From NCBI GenBank assembly GCA_963627995.1, contig CAVGCV010000018.1, forward strand, positions 1 to 53,771: a DNA stretch of 53,771 nucleotides. Direction: 5' to 3'. A program made the translations under genes and the position numbers. How positions within the stretch are numbered: the stretch's first letter is position 1; every line of letters begins with the position of its first letter. This stretch comes from UBA3839 sp963627995 (GTDB taxonomy: Bacteria > Bacteroidota > Bacteroidia > Bacteroidales > Bacteroidaceae). The notes below the pieces were generated by a model. The model saw nothing but the letters and a program-made list of their open reading frames with translations. It made no database searches and was not told where the DNA came from. Below, in pieces: positions 50,382 through 53,771 of the stretch.

Positions 50382-50436
50382 TGCTGCCGGCTGTAGCCGA
50401 CGGCGAGTCAAAAACCGTTCAATCATACCTGTAGAG

Positions 50437-51033
50437 ATGAAACAGAAATTCGATATCATCCAGTCCACCTGCGTCCCGCTCCCATTAGAGAACGTGGACA
50501 CCGACCAAATCATACCGGCGCGATTCCTGAAGGCAACGACGCGTGACGAGAAGTTCTTTGGCGACAACCTGTTCCGTGACTGGCGTTACGACAAGGCAGG
50601 GAATCCGAAGAAGGATTTCGTCCTGAACGACCCGACATATAGCGGCGAGATTCTTGTCGCTGGCAAGAACTTCGGCTCGGGCTCAAGCCGTGAGCACGCG
50701 GCGTGGGCCATCGCGGGCTATGGCTTCCGCGTAGTGATTTCATCCTTTTTCGCAGACATCCACAAGAACAACGAGCTGAACAACTTCGTCCTCCCCGTGG
50801 TCGTGAGCGAGGCTTTTCTTGCCGAGCTTTTTGCGTCCATCAAGGAGAATCCGAAGACAGAGGTTCGTGTCGATGTGCCCAACCAGACGGTCACGAACCT
50901 TTCCACGGGCAAAAGTGAACGGTTTGAAATCAACGGCTACAAGAAGTATTGCCTGATGAACGCGCTCGACGACATCGACTTCCTCTTGGAGAACAAGAGT
51001 AAAATCGAGGCGTGGGAAGCAAGGAACAAGTAA
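50437..51033 (+). CDS. leuD: 3-isopropylmalate dehydratase small subunit LeuD
   Basis: A 198-aa swivel-domain partner of LeuC. ENVDTDQIIPARFLK near residue 20 and the substrate-recognition loop GKNFGSGSSREHAAWAI (about 75-92) are diagnostic. GFRVVISSFFADIHKNNELNN follows. Length is normal. A strong intrinsic-type hairpin begins 4 bp after its stop codon, splitting it from the next leu-type gene. Confidence 0.97.
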   Translation: MKQKFDIIQSTCVPLPLENVDTDQIIPARFLKATTRDEKFFGDNLFRDWRYDKAGNPKKDFVLNDPTYSGEILVAGKNFGSGSSREHAAWAIAGYGFRVVISSFFADIHKNNELNNFVLPVVVSEAFLAELFASIKENPKTEVRVDVPNQTVTNLSTGKSERFEINGYKKYCLMNALDDIDFLLENKSKIEAWEARNK

Positions 51034-51036
51034 TCG

Positions 51037-51104
51037 GCGAAACTCCCGATCCCGACGGGCTGGCACACTGCTGCCGGCACGCCGGGGTCGGGAGTTTCGC
51101 TTTT
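51037..51104 (+). terminator. strong hairpin with T run between leuD and the second synthase gene
   Basis: The 13-bp perfect arms GCGAAACTCCCGA (51037-51049) and TCGGGAGTTTCGC (51088-51100) extend inward by TCCCG/CGGGG pairs, and TTTT follows (51101-51104). Only 18 nt separate it from the next ATG, and no promoter is seen there, so it may act as a partial terminator or 3' end stabiliser. Confidence 0.8.
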
Positions 51105-51122
51105 CACACAAGAGGTAGAAAG

Positions 51123-52655
51123 ATGGATACGCGGAAAATTGAAATCATGGATACGACGCTCCGCGATGGAGAGCAAACCAACGGCGTGTCGTTCGTACCC
51201 CACGAGAAACTGAGCATCGCCCGGATGCTGTTGCAAGAGCTCAATGTCGACCGCATCGAGGTGGCGTCGGCGCGTGTGTCGGAGGGCGAGAAAGATGCCG
51301 TGAAGGCCATTTGCCGGTGGGCGCGCCGGGCTAATGTCCTGCAGCGCGTGGAAGTCCTCGGCTTTGTCGACGGCGAAACGTCCATCGACTGGATCCACGA
51401 CTGTGGCTGCGAGACGCTGAACCTGCTGTGCAAGGGGTCGGAGCACCATTTGAAGTACCAGTTGAAGAAGACGCTCGAGCAGCACGCTGCCGAAATCAGG
51501 AGCAGCGTGGCCTATGCGGCGAAGCTCGGCATCCGCGTCAATGTCTACCTGGAGGACTGGAGCAACGGCATGAAGGACTCCGCGTCCTACGTCCGGGCGC
51601 TCATGTCTTCGCTGGAGGACGCAGGCATCCAGCGCTTCATGCTGCCCGACACGCTGGGCATCCTCAACCCCGACGAGGTAAGGGCGTTTGTCGGCCAAAT
51701 GCTCGAATGGTTCCCCAACTGCCACTTCGACTTCCACGCGCACAACGACTACGACCTGGCCGTGGCCAACGTGCTGGAGTCGGTCGTGGCCGGCTGCGCG
51801 GGCGTGCACACGTCCATCAACGGGCTGGGCGAGCGCGCGGGCAACGCGCCGCTGGCCAGCGTGCAGGCCGTCCTGAAAGACCACCTCGGACTGCGGACAT
51901 CCGTCCGCGAAGAGCGGCTCAACGACGCGGCGCGCCTCGTGGAGAGCTACAGCGGCATCGCCGTTCCGCCCAACAAGCCCATTGTCGGCGAGAACGTGTT
52001 CACGCAGGTGGCGGGCGTCCACGCCGACGGCGACAACAAGCACAACCTCTATTGCAACGACCTCCTGCCCGAGCGCTTCGGACGCAAGCGCGAGTACGCC
52101 CTTGGAAAGAACAGCGGAAAGGCGAACATCCTGAAAAACCTGGAGGAGCTGGGGCTGGAGCTCACGCCCGAGCAGATGCGGCGCGTCACCGACCGCATCA
52201 TCGAGCTGGGCGACAAGAAGCAGCTCGTCACGCAGGAAGACCTGCCCTACATCGTGAGCGACGTGCTGAAGCACAACGCCCCCGACGACAAGGTGAAGCT
52301 CCGCAGCTACATGGTCTCCACGGCCTACGGGCTCAAGCCCATGGCCAGCGTGAAGCTCGAGGTGAAGGGCGAGGTGTTCGAAGAGTCGGCCATGGGCGAC
52401 GGGCAGTACGACGCCTTCGTGCGGGCCGTGCGCCACATCTACCGCGACCGCCTGCAGCGCAAGTTCCCGTGGCTCTCCAACTATGTCGTGAACATCCCCC
52501 CCGGCGGGCGCACCGACGCGCTGGTGCAGACCACCATCACCTGGACGTACAACGAGCGGACCTACCGGACGCGCGCGCTCGACGCCGACCAGACGGAGGC
52601 CGCCATCAAGGCCACCATCAAGATGCTGAACATCATAGAGAACGAGGAGGACTGA
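51123..52655 (+). CDS. alpha-isopropylmalate/citramalate synthase paralogue
   Basis: A 510-aa DRE-TIM metallolyase homologous to LeuA. It shows MDTTLRDGEQTNGVSF, the metal-binding HAHNDYDLAVAN and SINGLGERAGNAPLASV, and a C-terminal LeuA-dimer/regulatory domain (about 390-510: RSYMVSTAYGLKPMASVKLEVKGEVFEESAMGDGQYDAFVRA). As leuA is already present, this paralogue may be a citramalate synthase feeding isoleucine synthesis from pyruvate, or a second isopropylmalate synthase; sequence alone does not decide. The start at 51123 follows a terminator-like stem. In many Bacteroides the equivalent gene precedes leuB, which is absent here. Third-position GC is higher than in leuA. Confidence 0.88.
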   Translation: MDTRKIEIMDTTLRDGEQTNGVSFVPHEKLSIARMLLQELNVDRIEVASARVSEGEKDAVKAICRWARRANVLQRVEVLGFVDGETSIDWIHDCGCETLNLLCKGSEHHLKYQLKKTLEQHAAEIRSSVAYAAKLGIRVNVYLEDWSNGMKDSASYVRALMSSLEDAGIQRFMLPDTLGILNPDEVRAFVGQMLEWFPNCHFDFHAHNDYDLAVANVLESVVAGCAGVHTSINGLGERAGNAPLASVQAVLKDHLGLRTSVREERLNDAARLVESYSGIAVPPNKPIVGENVFTQVAGVHADGDNKHNLYCNDLLPERFGRKREYALGKNSGKANILKNLEELGLELTPEQMRRVTDRIIELGDKKQLVTQEDLPYIVSDVLKHNAPDDKVKLRSYMVSTAYGLKPMASVKLEVKGEVFEESAMGDGQYDAFVRAVRHIYRDRLQRKFPWLSNYVVNIPPGGRTDALVQTTITWTYNERTYRTRALDADQTEAAIKATIKMLNIIENEED

Positions 52656-52673
52656 CCGGCCCTCCTCGTTCTC
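52638..52673 (+). terminator. hairpin overlapping the end of the synthase gene
   Basis: Perfect 13-bp arms GAGAACGAGGAGG (52638-52650) and CCTCCTCGTTCTC (52661-52673). The left arm includes the last codons of the gene. It lies between convergent genes, with T-rich sequence at 52682-52690. Confidence 0.75.
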
Positions 52674-52699
52674 CATTCACACCCTTTTTCTTCCCCCCC

Positions 52700-53560
52700 T
52701 CATTTGACAACGTGCGTGCCCAGGGCGAACGAGCGCTCCATGTTGCCCGTTCCCTCCATGTTGTCGGCCTTTGCCGAGAGGTTGTCGAGCAAGTTCACGA
52801 TGATGGCCTCCTGCGTGCAGGGCAGCACGGGCGAGCCGTATTCCAGCTGCCCGTGGTGCGACAGCACCACGTGCACGATGCGGTTGATTTCGTCCGCCGG
52901 AACCTCCCGCTTCTCCAGCTCCCGCTGCAGGCGGTTGGCCGAAATGTAGATGTGCCCCAGCAGGTACATCATCGGCTGCGCCTCCCCCTCCCGCGAGTAC
53001 TCGTACACCTTCCCGTAGTCGTGGAAGAGGATGGCGAGGATGCAGCGCTCCACTTTCACGCGGCAGGGCAGGCAGGGGTACAGCCCCTCCAGCATGTGCA
53101 GCATCTGGTAGGTGTGGTTGAGCAGGCCGCCCCTGAAGGCATGGTGCATGCTCGTGGCCGCCGGATATTGCGAGTAGGGCTTGAACAGCACGTCGGCGAA
53201 CTCCGAGATGACGGCCTTCAGCCGCTCGTCCGTGCAAAGCGCGAGCAGCCGCCCCGTGCAGCCGTCCCACTCCTCCCGCTTGATGGGGCGGGGCAGCAGG
53301 TGGTAGAGCGGATGCCCCTCCTGCGCCATCTGCCCCGGGCGCATGTCCGCCTTCCGGGCCGACTTCTTCCCGTCGTTCTCCTGGATGCTGGCGAACGACA
53401 CGACCTGGCCCACCACCGGGTCGCCCGTCGGCAGCACGTCCCAAACCGCGATGTTCAGCTCCTCGTCCTCCGCGCACAGCTTCAGCGAGCAGAACGGGTC
53501 GCCGCGGCGGGTCGTCCCGTTCGTGCGCCCCACGACGATGTATTCGTTTCTCTTTTCCAT
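52700..53560 (-). CDS. OB-fold plus HD-domain protein (YhaM-like nuclease)
   Basis: A 286-aa protein. Residues about 5-80 resemble an OB-type nucleic-acid-binding fold (EYIVVGRTNGTTRRGDPFCSLKLCAEDEELNIAVWD). Residues about 130-270 are an HD hydrolase domain with metal-binding MHHAFRGGLLNHTYQML, the HD doublet in LAILFHDYGKVYEY, and VVLSHHGQLEYG. This order matches YhaM/CBF1-type 3'-5' exoribonucleases. RNA or DNA trimming is likely. The ATG at 53560 is chosen; an upstream in-frame TTG adds eight residues. It is convergent with the leu cluster, has its own TAACTTTG box, and ends at a stop only 44 bp from the synthase stop. Confidence 0.85.
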   Translation of the reverse strand: MEKRNEYIVVGRTNGTTRRGDPFCSLKLCAEDEELNIAVWDVLPTGDPVVGQVVSFASIQENDGKKSARKADMRPGQMAQEGHPLYHLLPRPIKREEWDGCTGRLLALCTDERLKAVISEFADVLFKPYSQYPAATSMHHAFRGGLLNHTYQMLHMLEGLYPCLPCRVKVERCILAILFHDYGKVYEYSREGEAQPMMYLLGHIYISANRLQRELEKREVPADEINRIVHVVLSHHGQLEYGSPVLPCTQEAIIVNLLDNLSAKADNMEGTGNMERSFALGTHVVK

Positions 53561-53601
53561 TCCATGGTAGTTTGTTAGGTTCAACGTTCGATGTCCGCCC
53601 G

Positions 53602-53609
53602 CAAAGTTA
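53602..53609 (-). promoter_or_regulatory. -7 box TAACTTTG for the HD-domain gene
   Basis: The minus strand reads TAACTTTGC, matching TAnnTTTG, 41 nt before the ATG at 53560. Confidence 0.6.
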
Positions 53610-53676
53610 CGACAAAGAAGCGAGAGCAGCGCGTCGCCCGTGGGGCGAATGTGGGGACGGGCGGCGGCGGAGCGGC

Positions 53677-53771
53677 AAAAAACACTGCGGACGGCGCGCG
53701 CGTCCGCCCCTCCGCCGAAGACGTCCGCAGAGAAAAACTTTTTCCTCTGCGGACGAAATTGTTTTTCTCCG
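53677..53771. repeat. dispersed intergenic repeat, copy D (cut by window edge)
   Basis: Starts AAAAAACACTGCGGA, like copy A, and carries the hairpin GTCCGCAGAG/CTCTGCGGAC and the core CTCTGCGGACGAAA. The window ends inside it. Confidence 0.8.

Overview
The window comes from a GC-rich member of the Bacteroidota, most likely order Bacteroidales and close to Prevotellaceae. The evidence is a SusC/SusD pair, many TAnnTTTG-type -7 promoter boxes (two-part TTTG-N19-TAnnTTTG in the best cases), a Rho factor with a very long low-complexity insert, Bacteroidales-type lipoproteins, and a Prevotella-like C-terminal tail on a large secreted protein. No phage, insertion sequence, rRNA or CRISPR array was found. 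One tRNA-Arg(CCG) is present. Long ORFs antisense to real genes are abundant because of the high GC content and were left out.

Layout. 0.3-4.8 kb: a small conserved unknown, a Nudix hydrolase, a histidine-type (MINPP-like) phosphatase overlapping a secreted alpha/beta hydrolase, and a TIGR01212 radical SAM protein. 5-12.6 kb: a probable four-gene envelope operon of a TlpA-like thioredoxin, a DUF6242-like kelch lipoprotein, SusC and SusD. 12.7-14.9 kb: leftward thiS-thiG-thiH. 15-18 kb: a 1001-residue secreted modular protein. 18.9-25.2 kb: housekeeping genes (ABC-F ATPase, EngB GTPase, a DUF4369-like lipoprotein, Rho). 25.2-34 kb: envelope genes (acyltransferase 3, outer-membrane beta-barrel receptor, CPBP protease, three GT2 glycosyltransferases, a YtxH/holin-like triad). 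34-41 kb: a secreted unknown, purU, the tRNA, proB-proA, rhamnose mutarotase and a MATE exporter. 41.3-47 kb: a small membrane protein, a GH28 pectinase-like enzyme, a membrane FMN/Fe-S protein with a nitroreductase-flavin reductase fusion, and serB. 47.2-52.7 kb: leuA-leuC-leuD and a second isopropylmalate-synthase paralogue. An HD-domain nuclease-like gene closes the window.

The best candidate for something new is the 396-bp leader of the leu cluster. A near-perfect promoter is followed by a 31-codon ORF with a dense Ile/Leu codon run, then an intrinsic terminator just before leuA. The segment directly after the Leu codons can pair with the left arm of that terminator, which is the architecture of ribosome-mediated transcription attenuation. 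Two other unexplained structures stand out. One is a 22-bp-period array of three TTTCCAAGTACTTGGAAA palindromes nested inside a 26-bp inverted repeat (34.50-34.67 kb). The other is a dispersed intergenic repeat family of about 110 bp with CTGCGGACGAAA cores, four copies here, one bounded by perfect 15-bp terminal inverted repeats.

All calls are by reading. Family names rest on recognised motifs, not on searches.
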